In this document: piece after piece, positions 18,015 to 27,054 of the stretch
How positions within the stretch are numbered: the stretch's first letter is position 1
Layout: each line of letters starts with the position of its first letter
Assembly (NCBI RefSeq): GCF_001662075.1
Contig: NZ_LYPL01000003.1
Location: 372,001 to 436,000, forward strand
Length of the DNA stretch: 64,000 nt
Direction of reading: 5' to 3'
Source: Rhizobium bangladeshense
GTDB lineage: Bacteria > Pseudomonadota > Alphaproteobacteria > Rhizobiales > Rhizobiaceae
The notes under the pieces: model-generated
What the model saw: the letters and a program-made list of their open reading frames with translations, nothing else
Told to the model about the DNA's origin: nothing
Databases searched by the model: none
Position numbers and translations under genes: made by a program

Positions 18015-18809
18015 TCAGACGGCGATCGGCGCCTTGATGCTGGCATCGGCCTCGTAGCCGATCAGCTCGAAATCATCGAAGGTGAAGCCGAAAATGTCCT
18101 TCGCATCGGGGTTGATGCGCATGAAGGGCAGCGGCTTCGGCCGGCGCGTCAGCTGCAGCTTCGCCTGGTCGAAATGGTTGTGGTAGAGATGCGCATCGCC
18201 GAGCGTGTGGACGAAATCGCCGGGCTTTAGCCCGGTCACCTCAGCCACCATCATTGTCAGCAGCGCATAGGAAGCGATATTGAAGGGCACGCCGAGAAAG
18301 ATGTCGGCTGAGCGCTGGTAGAGCTGGCAGGAGAGCCTGCCGTCGGCCACATAGAACTGGAACAGGCAATGGCAGGGCGGCAGCGCCATATTGTCGACTT
18401 CGGCCGGATTCCAGGCCGAGACGATGTGGCGGCGCGAATTCGGGTTGTTGACGATGCCTTTGACCAGATTGGCGATTTGATCGATATGGCCGCCGTCGGG
18501 TGCCGGCCAGGATCGCCACTGGGCACCATAGACCGGGCCGAGCTCGCCGTTCTCGTCGGCCCATTCATCCCAGATCGAGACGCCGTTCTCCTTGAGATAG
18601 CGGATATTCGTTTCACCCTTGAGGAACCACAAAAGCTCGTGGATGATCGAGCGCAGATGCAGCTTCTTCGTGGTCAGCACGGGAAAGCCTTCTTCGAGAT
18701 CGAAGCGCATCTGGTAGCCGAAAACCGAGCGGGTACCGGTGCCGGTGCGGTCGCCCCGGTCGGAGCCCTTTTCCATCACATGCTTCAGGAGATCGAGATA
18801 TTGCTGCAT
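18015..18809 (-). CDS. thyA: Thymidylate synthase
   Basis: Methylates dUMP to dTMP with methylene-tetrahydrofolate. From ATG 18809 the protein is 264 residues, the same length as E. coli ThyA, with catalytic C146 in [12 protein letters not shown]. Other landmarks are [18 protein letters not shown], the folate/dUMP residues in [13 protein letters not shown], and HLYHNHFDQ. Longer in-frame starts exist up to 19127 but would run into the tmRNA gene, so they are rejected. Operon with folA; the tmRNA gene lies upstream on the other strand. Confidence 0.96.
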   Translation of the reverse strand: MQQYLDLLKHVMEKGSDRGDRTGTGTRSVFGYQMRFDLEEGFPVLTTKKLHLRSIIHELLWFLKGETNIRYLKENGVSIWDEWADENGELGPVYGAQWRSWPAPDGGHIDQIANLVKGIVNNPNSRRHIVSAWNPAEVDNMALPPCHCLFQFYVADGRLSCQLYQRSADIFLGVPFNIASYALLTMMVAEVTGLKPGDFVHTLGDAHLYHNHFDQAKLQLTRRPKPLPFMRINPDAKDIFGFTFDDFELIGYEADASIKAPIAV

Positions 18810-18958
18810 GGCGCGCTGATTCCGTTTTCTCCAATTTAAGCCTTCACCTTCAGGAAACCAATCGCCAGCCGGCATTTTCCCGTCCTTTCTGCTGCCGGAG
18901 GTAAAGCTTTTATGACGTTTGCCCTTTCCTTGGGCGAAGGAAATCACTATATCAACCC

Positions 18959-19275
18959 TGCCGGCTTTCGGGTCGGCTATGGCAATAAATGAGCGGTGTA
19001 ATAAACCTATTGGACCCGGGGGCGGTACCCGGCGCCTCCACCAAAAACCGGCGGCATGGAAGGCCGGCTTTTGATGGGGGCGAAACAGGATCGACAAGGG
19101 TGTAAAGATCGACTTTTTGCTCGGCATTGTACCGCCGTTATCGGGCTAAAATTGTAGTTGCAAACGACAACTATGCGGAAGCTCGTCTCGCTGCTTAATC
19201 GCGGTGTGACACTTCAATCAAAGTCCTAGTGGTTCGCACCTCTAGGCGGGGTCCGAAGGCACCTGGCAACAGAAG
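18959..19275 (+). ncRNA. ssrA: Transfer-messenger RNA, circularly permuted two-piece form
   Basis: The acceptor piece ends at CCA 19041-19043, preceded by CGCCTCCA. After a ~32-base intervening segment with its own hairpin (accggcggc ... ggccggct), the coding piece begins GGGGGCG at 19076-19082. GGGGGCG and CGCCTCC pair as a 7-bp acceptor stem with one G-U. The tag ORF at 19160-19198 reads ANDNYAEARLAA then TAA, the known rhizobial tag after the non-encoded first alanine. The gene order (acceptor piece, spacer, coding piece) is the permuted alphaproteobacterial form, processed into two RNAs. It rescues stalled ribosomes with SmpB. The outer ends given are approximate. Confidence 0.93.
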
Positions 19276-19411
19276 CCTTCACCTTCTCCCTGCTGACGAA
19301 ATCATGTATGCTGCGAAAAAACGTGACTCGGCTCCGGCCTTTCCCAAGGCGCCCGGACGTGGCATATAACCTTGTGAAAAGACTTCCGAACCGACGAAAG
19401 ACAGGAAAAGC

Positions 19412-19927
19412 ATGGGGCAGGATCATATCCGCTACGACATACTGGCGCAGGATGCACTTCGCGGCGTCATCCGCAAGGTTTTGGCGGAAGTCGCAACGAC
19501 GGGCCGTCTGCCCGGCGACCATCACTTCTTCATCACCTTCCTGACGGGTGCGGCCGGCGTACGAATTTCCCAACACCTGAAGTCGAAATATCCAGAGCAG
19601 ATGACCATCGTCATCCAGCACCAGTTCTGGGACCTGAAGATCACCGAGACGCATTTCGAAATCGGCCTTTCCTTCTCCGACGTTCCCGAAAAGCTGGTCA
19701 TACCGTTCAATGCGATCCGCGGCTTCTACGATCCCTCCGTCAATTTCGAGCTCGAATTCGACGTGCCGCTCGCCGATGGCGAGGAGCTGCCGTCCGGTGA
19801 GATCACCGCCTATCCGGTCGATGCGGCAGGAAAGCCCGACGAAACCGCCGGCGCAAAACCGGCCGAGGGTGAAGAGAAGAAACCGGGTTCCGTCGTCTCG
19901 CTCGACTCCTTCCGCAAGAAGCAGTGA
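19412..19927 (+). CDS. sspB: SspB-alpha, ClpXP specificity-enhancing factor
   Basis: Adaptor that binds ssrA-tagged proteins and delivers them to ClpXP. The folded domain (about residues 1-120) has IRYDILAQDALRGVIRKVL and FFITFLTGAAGVRISQHLK, and IVIQHQFWDLKITETHFEIG, typical of the alphaproteobacterial SspB family. A flexible acidic linker is followed by the conserved tail VVSLDSFRKKQ, which should be the ClpX-binding (XB) motif. 171 residues. It lies about 140 bases after the tmRNA gene that makes its substrate tag. A strong terminator follows. Confidence 0.92.
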   Translation: MGQDHIRYDILAQDALRGVIRKVLAEVATTGRLPGDHHFFITFLTGAAGVRISQHLKSKYPEQMTIVIQHQFWDLKITETHFEIGLSFSDVPEKLVIPFNAIRGFYDPSVNFELEFDVPLADGEELPSGEITAYPVDAAGKPDETAGAKPAEGEEKKPGSVVSLDSFRKKQ

Positions 19928-19932
19928 TTTCA

Positions 19933-19957
19933 AAGGGAGGCCCAGCCTCCCTTTTTT
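19933..19957 (+). terminator. Rho-independent terminator after sspB
   Basis: The hairpin aagggagg-cccag-cctccctt runs into a T-run (TTTTTT), 6 bases after the sspB stop. It lies between sspB and the downstream DUF4169 gene, so expression of the latter may be partly uncoupled. Confidence 0.85.
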
Positions 19958-19976
19958 AAGGGATTTCAGCCACCGC

Positions 19977-20171
19977 ATGAGCGCCGAAATCATCAATCTG
20001 CGCCAGTTCCGCAAGAAGCAGGCCCGCTCCGAGAAGGAGAAACAGGCCGAGCAGAACCGTATTTCCTTCGGGCGCACCAAGGCCGAGAAGCAGCTCACCC
20101 GCAGCCTGAACGAGAAGGCCGACAAGGCGCACCGCGACGGCAGGATCGAGACGGACGACGACGGCGCATGA
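19977..20171 (+). CDS. DUF4169 family small basic protein
   Basis: A 64-residue protein, highly charged (Lys/Arg/Glu-rich), no signal peptide and no membrane helix. It begins MSAEIINLRQFRKKQARSEK. Family members are found across Rhizobiales, commonly next to sspB; function unknown. Its N-terminal LRQFRKKQ closely resembles the C-terminal LDSFRKKQ of SspB 50 bases upstream, including 15 identical nucleotides. It could therefore share a ClpX-docking motif, which is an inference. ATG 19977 starts just after the sspB terminator; no strong SD is seen. Confidence 0.75.
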   Translation: MSAEIINLRQFRKKQARSEKEKQAEQNRISFGRTKAEKQLTRSLNEKADKAHRDGRIETDDDGA

Positions 20172-20275
20172 GGCTTCACGTAAAGCTTGAAAAGACGAAA
20201 ACGAATCTGCGATCAGCCACTTGCCCGATTTGCTTGAATCGACCCTCGAAGCCGATTGCGATGTGAACGTCCTTC

Positions 20276-20500
20276 ATGATCCGCAAGCACTCGGCAACAC
20301 TGCATGGCCATCGCACCAGTTTTTCGCTGGAAGATGAATTCTGGGCCGAACTGAAGACGATCGCGGCAGGCCGCTCTATGTCGCTGGCCGCCCTGATTTC
20401 CGAGATCGACGACCACCGCCAGCCAGACAGCAACCTGTCCTCGGCGCTACGGCTCCATGTGCTTTCCTGGGCAAAGGCCGGCGGTGGCCGCCAGCCGTGA
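20276..20500 (+). CDS. Ribbon-helix-helix domain protein
   Basis: A 74-residue protein with the RHH_4 pattern: a basic strand (KHSATLHGHRTSFSLEDEFW) and two helices (ELKTIAAGRSMSLAALISEI). Proteins of this family in rhizobia are predicted small DNA-binding or antitoxin-like regulators; the target is unknown. It follows the DUF4169 gene by about 100 bases and is convergent with the asmA-like gene. Confidence 0.75.
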   Translation: MIRKHSATLHGHRTSFSLEDEFWAELKTIAAGRSMSLAALISEIDDHRQPDSNLSSALRLHVLSWAKAGGGRQP

Positions 20501-20571
20501 CGCAGATATCAAGGCGATTTCAATGACACGAAGACCTGCAGCGCCTCAGGTCAATCAGATCTCGCGCGCCG

Positions 20572-23500
20572 TCATTGCGCCTGAACGCCCGGCACCTGAT
20601 CGAAATTGAGTGGACCGGGCTGCGCCTGCCCGCCGCGCCGCGCCGCTTCCGCAGCCGCCCTCGCCTGCGCATCGGCCTTGTCCCTGGCTTCCGCCGCGCG
20701 CGCGGCCTCCGCCTCGGCGGCCGCCTTCTGCGCCGCCGCTGCTTGTGCCAGTGCGCGCAGCCGCTCTTCCTCCGCCTGCCGTTGCCGCTCGATCTCGGCG
20801 GCCCTGACGCGCTCGGCGTCATTGAACCGATAGAGCGCGGCCTCGCGACGCAGCCGCTGCTTTTCGAGCACGATCGCCTGCAGCCGCTCGACGCGCCGCC
20901 GTTCGCGTTCGAAGGCGCGCAGGGACAGGTAGCTGGTGATATCGGTCACATCCATCGTCTTGCCGGGGGACGGCAACAGGCCGGAAAAATTCAGCCTGAG
21001 CGCCGGCTCGGCGCCGGGAAGCGTTTCCGTACCGGGATTGAGGCCGATACCGACCGTCGCACTGATCCGCTCTTCCGGCAGCGCAATCTGTGCGTCGGCG
21101 GTGACGCGGGCCAGATCATTGGCGACGGTGACATTCTGTACCCTCAGCGTCCCGTCGGTAATGTTGAAGGGAACTCCGAGCGGCGGCAGCTTCGCCTCGC
21201 CGTTGCTGAGCAGCGTCTCGACGATCGGGTGCACCTTGCCGGCATTGATCTGTTCCTGCATCGTGTCGGTCGCTGCAAGCAGCGGCGGAAGGATGGCAAG
21301 GTTCAATCCGCGTATGCTGGTGTCGCCGAGCCGCAATTCACCCGAACCGTTGAGCGAGCTGGCGATTTCGCTGACCGTCTTGCCCGAGGCTTCCATCGAC
21401 AGCGACAGGCCGAACTTACCATTGGCGATCGGCGCACCGTCACGCAGCCAGACGACGCCGGCAAGGTCGGAATCGGCAAGCGCAAGCTTCGTCTGCAGAA
21501 AACCGGTGCCGTCGGCATTGGTAAAAAGCAGGTTGCCGGAGAGCTTGCCACCGTCCCAGTTGCCGGCCATGTCGTTGAGCTGCAATTCGTTGCCCTTATA
21601 GGCGACGTTGCTGGTAAAATCGGACACCGCCGTTTCCGGCAGGCCGGGCCAGAATTCCTTGGCCGAAAGCTTCACCTTGACGTCGACATCCTTGAAGACG
21701 GGCAGACCGAGCGGGGCCTTCGTCAAGGCGCCACTGGCGGGATCGACGATCTGGCCGAACACTGCCTCGCCGAGCCAGCCGGCGTCGGCTTTGGAGATCG
21801 TCAGCGCGCCGCTCGCCGTCGTCTTCGCGGCCTTCCGGTCGAAGCTCAGCGCTCCTGAAAACTCGTTGTCGGCCGCATGCCCCTTGATATCGGACAAGGC
21901 GATCTTGTCGCTGTCGACGGCGGCATTGACCTGCAGGCTGAACGGCAATCCCGTTCCGGTTTGCGGCAGGGCGATGCCGTTCATGATGAGATAGTGGTCA
22001 ATATCGGCGCTATCGAGCGAAAGCGCGACCTGACCATTCATGAAACTCTCCGGCCGGACATCGACCTTGCCGTTGGCGGTAAAGGAAGTCCGGTCGGTGG
22101 CAAAGGTCAGCGCCGCATCGGCGGGATCATTGCCCGATGCCTTCACCTTGAGCGTCAGGCGGCCGTTGGCGCCGACATCGACCGGCAGCGGGTCGAGCCC
22201 GGCCTGGCCGAAGAGGATGGACGGCACGGCGTTTTCGAGCGTCGCCTCGAGGCTCGTCGTGCCGTTGCCGGTCAGCGCCAGCAGATCGGACATGCGATAG
22301 TCGAGATTGACGCGGCTGCCATTCGCCACACCGGCCAATGTCACCGTCAACGCATCGCCTTCGTCGCCGCCGAGCGTCAGCGCCCCGCGCAATGCCGTAT
22401 TGCCGTACCAGCCGGCATTGCGCACCAGCCGGTCGAGCACCGGGTGGTGCGGCAGATGCTCGCGCAGCATGGTGAAGAAGCCGCCGGGATCGGCCGACTT
22501 GAAGGTGATCTCACCCGCACCCTTGTAGTCGAGCAGCGAGCCTTCCGCCCGGCCCGTCGCCGTCAGCTCGGCACCGGCGAGATTCTTAACCGACAGCCGG
22601 TCGACCGCAAGCGCCCCGTCGGCGATCGTGAAGGTGGTTTCGACATTCTCGGCTTCGACACCGAAGGCGGTGAACTTGTCGGCCTTGAGCTGGGCGGCGA
22701 TCTTGTGATCGAGGACATTGTCGCCGGTGTCCTGCCCGGTCGCGAGCCCGGCCAGCGCCTGGAGCGCGTCGAGATCGAGCGTGTCGCCATTCAGCGACAC
22801 CGACAGGGTCGGCGTCTGGCCGGAAACCGCCTGCCGCTCCAGCCGGCCTTTCAGCGTCGCCGATCCCATGGCGATTTCGAGATTTTCGAAACGCTGCAAT
22901 TCATGAGTGAGGCTGACATTGGCGGAAAAGCCCGCTTGCCGCAATTGCCGGATGGCCGGGTCGACCGAGCCGGCAAGCCAGGAGGCAAGCCCCGTCGGCT
23001 GGTTAGAGGCCACTACGATCTGTCCGTTGAACGAGGGCTCGCCCTGGAGCAGGAGCTTGCCCTTGCCTTCCACCTGGGTGCGTCCCGGAAGCGTGCCGAT
23101 AGCGCTGTCGATCATCCAGCCCGTTCCGGCCGGCTCCAGCTCCAGTTGCACGTCGCGCAATGTCGTGTCGCCGGCGACGATCGCCGGCAGCTTGACGCTT
23201 GCCTTGCCCGGCACTTGCGGGATCGGCACCTGCGCGACGATGTCGATCAGCGAATTCAGTCGCTGCCGCGCCGAAACCGCGGGATCACGCGTCGTCTTAC
23301 CGGCCGCGCCTTCATTGCCGATGCGGTTGACATCGATTTGCTGACCGTCGGCCGTCAACAGGAATTCCGGCGCATTGCCGGTGTCGAGCGTTGCCTCGCC
23401 TGTTATGACATAGGGATCGTCCGTCGGGCCGATCTCCATGCGGTATTCCGGGATGCGGATGCGTTCGTTGGTGAGTTCGAATCGGCCCTTGACCCGCGGC

Positions 23501-24276
23501 GGCTGCTCGTTCTTGTTGGCCGATTTGGCGCTGTTGCGGTTTTCGATCGCCGCTGAAAGCTGGCCCTGGTAATTCGGCTTGCGATCGACGAGCTTCAGCT
23601 CGCCGTCAAGATCGATACTGACCGGGTGCTTATCAGGGGAAAGCTTCGTGCGCATGCGCAGCACGCCCTTCTCGTCCGGCTGGCTGCTCGAGATCGAGAA
23701 ACTCCCATGTTCGCCGTCGAGCGCCGCATCACCCTCGATGCGCCAAGGGCCGGCGAGCGATTTGGCCGACATCTCTGCATTCAGGCCGGTGATGCGGCGC
23801 GCCCGACCCGACTGGTCGTCGATGAATTCGACTTCGCCGCCGCTGACATGCACATTTTCGAGAACAACCGTCTTTGCGGGAATTTCGGCGCGGCTGCCGC
23901 GCATCCAATCGAGTGTGCCGTCCTTGAGCAATCTCAGACGCACCTTCGGATTGACGACCCGCATATCGAAGATCAGCGCCTCGCCCGACAGGAAAGGCGC
24001 AAGCTCCGCATCCATGGAAAACTGCTCGACCCTGACGATCGGCGTGCCGTCCGCTTCCTGGCCGACGCGCAGGTCATGCAGCGTGACCGATGGAAACGGC
24101 AACAGGCGGGCATCCACCGTGCCGTGGACGGTAACTTTCTTGCCGATGATGCGGCTTGCCTGATCCTCGAAGTTCTTGCGGAAATCCGTCCAGTCGATGA
24201 ACAGCGGCGCAAGCAGCGCCACAAACAGCGCTACAACGATCACTCCCCCCAGAAAGACGAGGAACCGGCCTACCAA
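20572..24276 (-). CDS. AsmA family protein (large, 1234 aa)
   Basis: A large AsmA/TamB-like envelope protein. An N-terminal transmembrane anchor (FLVFLGGVIVVALFVALLAP) is followed by the AsmA motif FIDWTDFRKNFEDQASRIIG KKV and a long beta-rich periplasmic body. The C-terminus has a charged coiled coil (RAAEIERQRQAEEERLRALA QAAA) and an Ala/Arg-rich tail. Current models see AsmA-like proteins as bridges for phospholipid transport to the outer membrane; the role here is inferred from family. Start is TTG 24276 with GGAG about 10 bases upstream; no nearby in-frame ATG fits the anchor. Monocistronic by position. Confidence 0.88.
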   Translation of the reverse strand: MVGRFLVFLGGVIVVALFVALLAPLFIDWTDFRKNFEDQASRIIGKKVTVHGTVDARLLPFPSVTLHDLRVGQEADGTPIVRVEQFSMDAELAPFLSGEALIFDMRVVNPKVRLRLLKDGTLDWMRGSRAEIPAKTVVLENVHVSGGEVEFIDDQSGRARRITGLNAEMSAKSLAGPWRIEGDAALDGEHGSFSISSSQPDEKGVLRMRTKLSPDKHPVSIDLDGELKLVDRKPNYQGQLSAAIENRNSAKSANKNEQPPRVKGRFELTNERIRIPEYRMEIGPTDDPYVITGEATLDTGNAPEFLLTADGQQIDVNRIGNEGAAGKTTRDPAVSARQRLNSLIDIVAQVPIPQVPGKASVKLPAIVAGDTTLRDVQLELEPAGTGWMIDSAIGTLPGRTQVEGKGKLLLQGEPSFNGQIVVASNQPTGLASWLAGSVDPAIRQLRQAGFSANVSLTHELQRFENLEIAMGSATLKGRLERQAVSGQTPTLSVSLNGDTLDLDALQALAGLATGQDTGDNVLDHKIAAQLKADKFTAFGVEAENVETTFTIADGALAVDRLSVKNLAGAELTATGRAEGSLLDYKGAGEITFKSADPGGFFTMLREHLPHHPVLDRLVRNAGWYGNTALRGALTLGGDEGDALTVTLAGVANGSRVNLDYRMSDLLALTGNGTTSLEATLENAVPSILFGQAGLDPLPVDVGANGRLTLKVKASGNDPADAALTFATDRTSFTANGKVDVRPESFMNGQVALSLDSADIDHYLIMNGIALPQTGTGLPFSLQVNAAVDSDKIALSDIKGHAADNEFSGALSFDRKAAKTTASGALTISKADAGWLGEAVFGQIVDPASGALTKAPLGLPVFKDVDVKVKLSAKEFWPGLPETAVSDFTSNVAYKGNELQLNDMAGNWDGGKLSGNLLFTNADGTGFLQTKLALADSDLAGVVWLRDGAPIANGKFGLSLSMEASGKTVSEIASSLNGSGELRLGDTSIRGLNLAILPPLLAATDTMQEQINAGKVHPIVETLLSNGEAKLPPLGVPFNITDGTLRVQNVTVANDLARVTADAQIALPEERISATVGIGLNPGTETLPGAEPALRLNFSGLLPSPGKTMDVTDITSYLSLRAFERERRRVERLQAIVLEKQRLRREAALYRFNDAERVRAAEIERQRQAEEERLRALAQAAAAQKAAAEAEAARAAEARDKADAQARAAAEAARRGGQAQPGPLNFDQVPGVQAQ

Positions 24277-24365
24277 TGCAAGGATTCTCCATTCGGGATT
24301 CTATTGCCGACACTAGCGCTATTCATGCCGGGGGCAAGGCCCAAGTTCATGAGAATATTCCGTTT

Positions 24366-25778
24366 TCAGCCGTGATGGAAAATCTTGCCGGGATTGAAGA
24401 TGCCGTCCGGATCGAGCGCCTGCTTCACCTGTCGCATCAGATCCACCGTCCCTCCCAGTTCCTGCTCCAGAAAGGCCATCTTTCCCTGCCCGATCCCATG
24501 TTCGCCAGTGCATGTCCCGTCCATGTCGAGCGCTCGCCGGTTGAGCCGCTGCACGAAGCTCTCGGCCCTTGCAATGTCGTCGGCGCTGTTGTCATCGAAC
24601 AGCAGCAGCACGTGGAAGTTCCCGTCGCCGGCATGACCGACGATCGGGCCGAGCAGCCCGTGTTCCTCAATATCCGCCTGCGTCTGCGAAACACAATCGG
24701 CAAGCCGCGATATCGGAACACAAACATCGGTCGAAAGTGCGGCAAGCCCGGGCGCCAGCGCCCTGGCCGACCAGTAGGCATCGTGGCGCGCCTTCCAGAG
24801 TTTGGTCCGCTCCTCGGCATTGGCGGTCCAGAGGAATTCGCCCCCACCGCATTCTGCGGCAATCTCGCCAAAGGCTGCCGATTGCAGCGGCACGGTTTCG
24901 TCGGTGCCGTGGAATTCGAGGAACAGCGTCGGGCTTTCGGCATAGGAAAGCCCGGAATAGGCGTTGCACGCCCGCATCTGCACAGCATCGAGCAACTCGA
25001 TGCGCGCCACCGGAATGCCCATCTGGATCGTCATGATGACAGCATCGCAAGCCGACTTGATGCTCGGAAAGGCGCAGACGCCACCAGCGATTTTCTGCGG
25101 GATCGCCTGCAGGCGCAGCGTCACCGAGGTCAATATTCCGAGTGTGCCTTCGGCGCCGACAAAGAGCCGCGTGAGATCGTAGCCGGCCGAGGATTTGCGG
25201 GCGCGCCGGGCGGTACGGATTTCCTCGCCATTGGCTGTGACCACCGTAACGGCGAGCACATTGTCCTTCATCGTCCCGTAGCGTACGGCATTGGTGCCCG
25301 ACGCCCGTGTCGACGCCATTCCGCCGATCGAAGCATTGGCACCGGGATCGATCGGGAAGAACAGGCCGGTATCGCGCAGGTGGATATTCAGGGCCTCGCG
25401 AGTGATACCGGGCTCGACCGTGCAGTCGAGATCCTCGGGATTGACCTCGAGCACGCGGTTCATGCGGCTGAAATCGATCGAAATACCGCCATTGGCGGCA
25501 TTGACCTGTCCCTCCAGCGAGGAGCCGGTACCGAAGCCGATCACCGGTACCTTGTGGGTCGCGCAGACCTTGACCGCCATCTTCACATCCTCGGCGCTCT
25601 CGGCAAAGAGCACGCCGTCTGGCGGCTGCGACGGAATATAGGTGGTCGTGTGCGCATGCTGTTCGCGGAAGGATTGGCCGGTCTGGAAGCGCTCTCCGAA
25701 GCTCTGCTTGAGAATGCCCAGCACAGCGGCAATGCCCGCCTCGTTGCGTGTGCCGGCCTTTGCGTCCTTCAGCGCCAT
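24366..25778 (-). CDS. FAD-linked oxidase (GlcD / D-lactate dehydrogenase type)
   Basis: A flavoprotein of the GlcD/DLD family that oxidises D-2-hydroxy acids (glycolate, D-lactate). The PCMH-type FAD-binding domain includes VIGFGTGSSLEGQVNAANGG and PGANASIGGMASTRASGTNA. The C-terminal FAD-oxidase domain has GHAGDGNFHVLLL with the metal-binding histidines and ends CTGEHGIGQGK ... ALDPDGIFNPGKIFH. 470 residues from ATG 25778 (GGGAG upstream). No glcE or glcF is adjacent, so it is more like a stand-alone D-lactate dehydrogenase than a glycolate oxidase subunit. Exact substrate not resolvable. Confidence 0.88.
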   Translation of the reverse strand: MALKDAKAGTRNEAGIAAVLGILKQSFGERFQTGQSFREQHAHTTTYIPSQPPDGVLFAESAEDVKMAVKVCATHKVPVIGFGTGSSLEGQVNAANGGISIDFSRMNRVLEVNPEDLDCTVEPGITREALNIHLRDTGLFFPIDPGANASIGGMASTRASGTNAVRYGTMKDNVLAVTVVTANGEEIRTARRARKSSAGYDLTRLFVGAEGTLGILTSVTLRLQAIPQKIAGGVCAFPSIKSACDAVIMTIQMGIPVARIELLDAVQMRACNAYSGLSYAESPTLFLEFHGTDETVPLQSAAFGEIAAECGGGEFLWTANAEERTKLWKARHDAYWSARALAPGLAALSTDVCVPISRLADCVSQTQADIEEHGLLGPIVGHAGDGNFHVLLLFDDNSADDIARAESFVQRLNRRALDMDGTCTGEHGIGQGKMAFLEQELGGTVDLMRQVKQALDPDGIFNPGKIFHHG

Positions 25779-25927
25779 CTCTTTGATCTCCCTGCCATTC
25801 CAAGAAACCACGTCGTGTTTCGTGGGACCAGGCAGGGTATGCGGCAAGTCAAAGCGGCTGTCCAGTTAAGAATGGGAGAAGATTTCATTCCCCTTTTGTC
25901 ATAGGATGGTCCGCTTTGTCCGACACC

Positions 25928-26962
25928 TCAGACGATCGGCGGATTGAGTCGGGCGAAGCCCTCCTGCCGTCGATATGGGAAATAGGGATAGGGCGCCGTC
26001 GCGGCGCTGACTGCATCGAGCCTTTCGATCTGCTCCTTCGACAGGCTCCAGCCGACGGCACCGAGATTCTGCCTGAGTTGCTCTTCGTTGCGGGCGCCGA
26101 TGATGACGCTCGACACCGTCGGCCGGCCGAGCAGCCAGTTGATGGCGATCTGCGGCACCGTCTTGCCGGTCTCCGTTGCGACGGCGTCCAGCACCTCGAC
26201 GATGTCGTAGAGCTTCTCGTCGTCGACAGGCGGGCCGAACTGCGCCGTCTCGTGCAGGCGGCTTGCCGCGGGCAGCGGCTCACCGCGGCGGATCTTGCCG
26301 GTCAGCCGCCCCCAGGCGAGCGGGCTCCAGACGAGAGCGCCAACCCCCTGGTCGGCGCCGAGCGGCATCAGCTCCCATTCGTAATCCCGCCCCGCCAGCG
26401 AATAATAGACCTGATGGGCGACATAGCGCGGATGGCCGTGGCGCTCGGCGGCGGCGAGCGATTTCATCAGTTCCCAGCCGGCAAAATTGGAAGCGCCGAT
26501 ATAGCGGATCTTGCCGGAGGCGATGAGCCCGTCGAGTGTCGCCAGCACCTCGTCGACCGGCGTCGAGCCGTCGAAAGCGTGAAGCTGCAGAAGATCGATG
26601 TAGTCGGTCCCAAGCCGGCGCAACGCATTCTCGGTCGCGCGGATCAGCCGCGCCCGCGACGTTCCCCAGTCCTGCGGCCCCTCGCCCGTCGGCAACGCCG
26701 TCTTAGTCGAGATCAGCACGGCATCGCGCCGGCCGCGGATCGCCTGGCCGAGCACCTCCTCGGAAGCACCAGCCGAATAGACGTCCGCCGTGTCGAAAAG
26801 ATTGACGCCAGCTTCGAGACAAATGTCGACGAGCCGTCGCGCCTCCTCGGCATCGGTATTGCCCCATGCGCCAAACAGCGGCCCGCTGCCGCCGAAAGTG
26901 CCGGCGCCGAAGCTCAAGACCGGCACCCTCAGGCCGGATGCACCGAGATTTCTATATTCCAT
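25928..26962 (-). CDS. Aldo/keto reductase
   Basis: AKR-family oxidoreductase of 344 residues with catalytic D57, Y62, K87 and H128 (NLFDTADVYSAG, VLISTKTALP, LLQLHAF). NADPH-binding features occur in VSSVIIGARNEEQLRQN. It resembles YajO/potassium-channel-beta-like AKRs. Start at ATG 26962 (MEYRNLGASGLRVP), the usual family start. Divergent from a LysR regulator 92 bases away, which probably controls it. Confidence 0.9.
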   Translation of the reverse strand: MEYRNLGASGLRVPVLSFGAGTFGGSGPLFGAWGNTDAEEARRLVDICLEAGVNLFDTADVYSAGASEEVLGQAIRGRRDAVLISTKTALPTGEGPQDWGTSRARLIRATENALRRLGTDYIDLLQLHAFDGSTPVDEVLATLDGLIASGKIRYIGASNFAGWELMKSLAAAERHGHPRYVAHQVYYSLAGRDYEWELMPLGADQGVGALVWSPLAWGRLTGKIRRGEPLPAASRLHETAQFGPPVDDEKLYDIVEVLDAVATETGKTVPQIAINWLLGRPTVSSVIIGARNEEQLRQNLGAVGWSLSKEQIERLDAVSAATAPYPYFPYRRQEGFARLNPPIV

Positions 26963-27054
26963 GGCTCTGTCTCCTGTGTTTATCCTGAGATAGACTCGGC
27001 CCCTGCGGTGATATAGATTGCCTATCAGCAAAGCATTTGTGATTTGAATTCATC

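Noticed and set aside
18810..19127. Longer in-frame start for thyA
   Set aside because: It would extend antisense into the tmRNA gene; ATG 18809 gives exactly the 264-residue family length.
21877..23556. 559-codon open frame opposite the AsmA gene
   Set aside because: Another antisense shadow in GC-rich sequence; composition typical of reversed codons.
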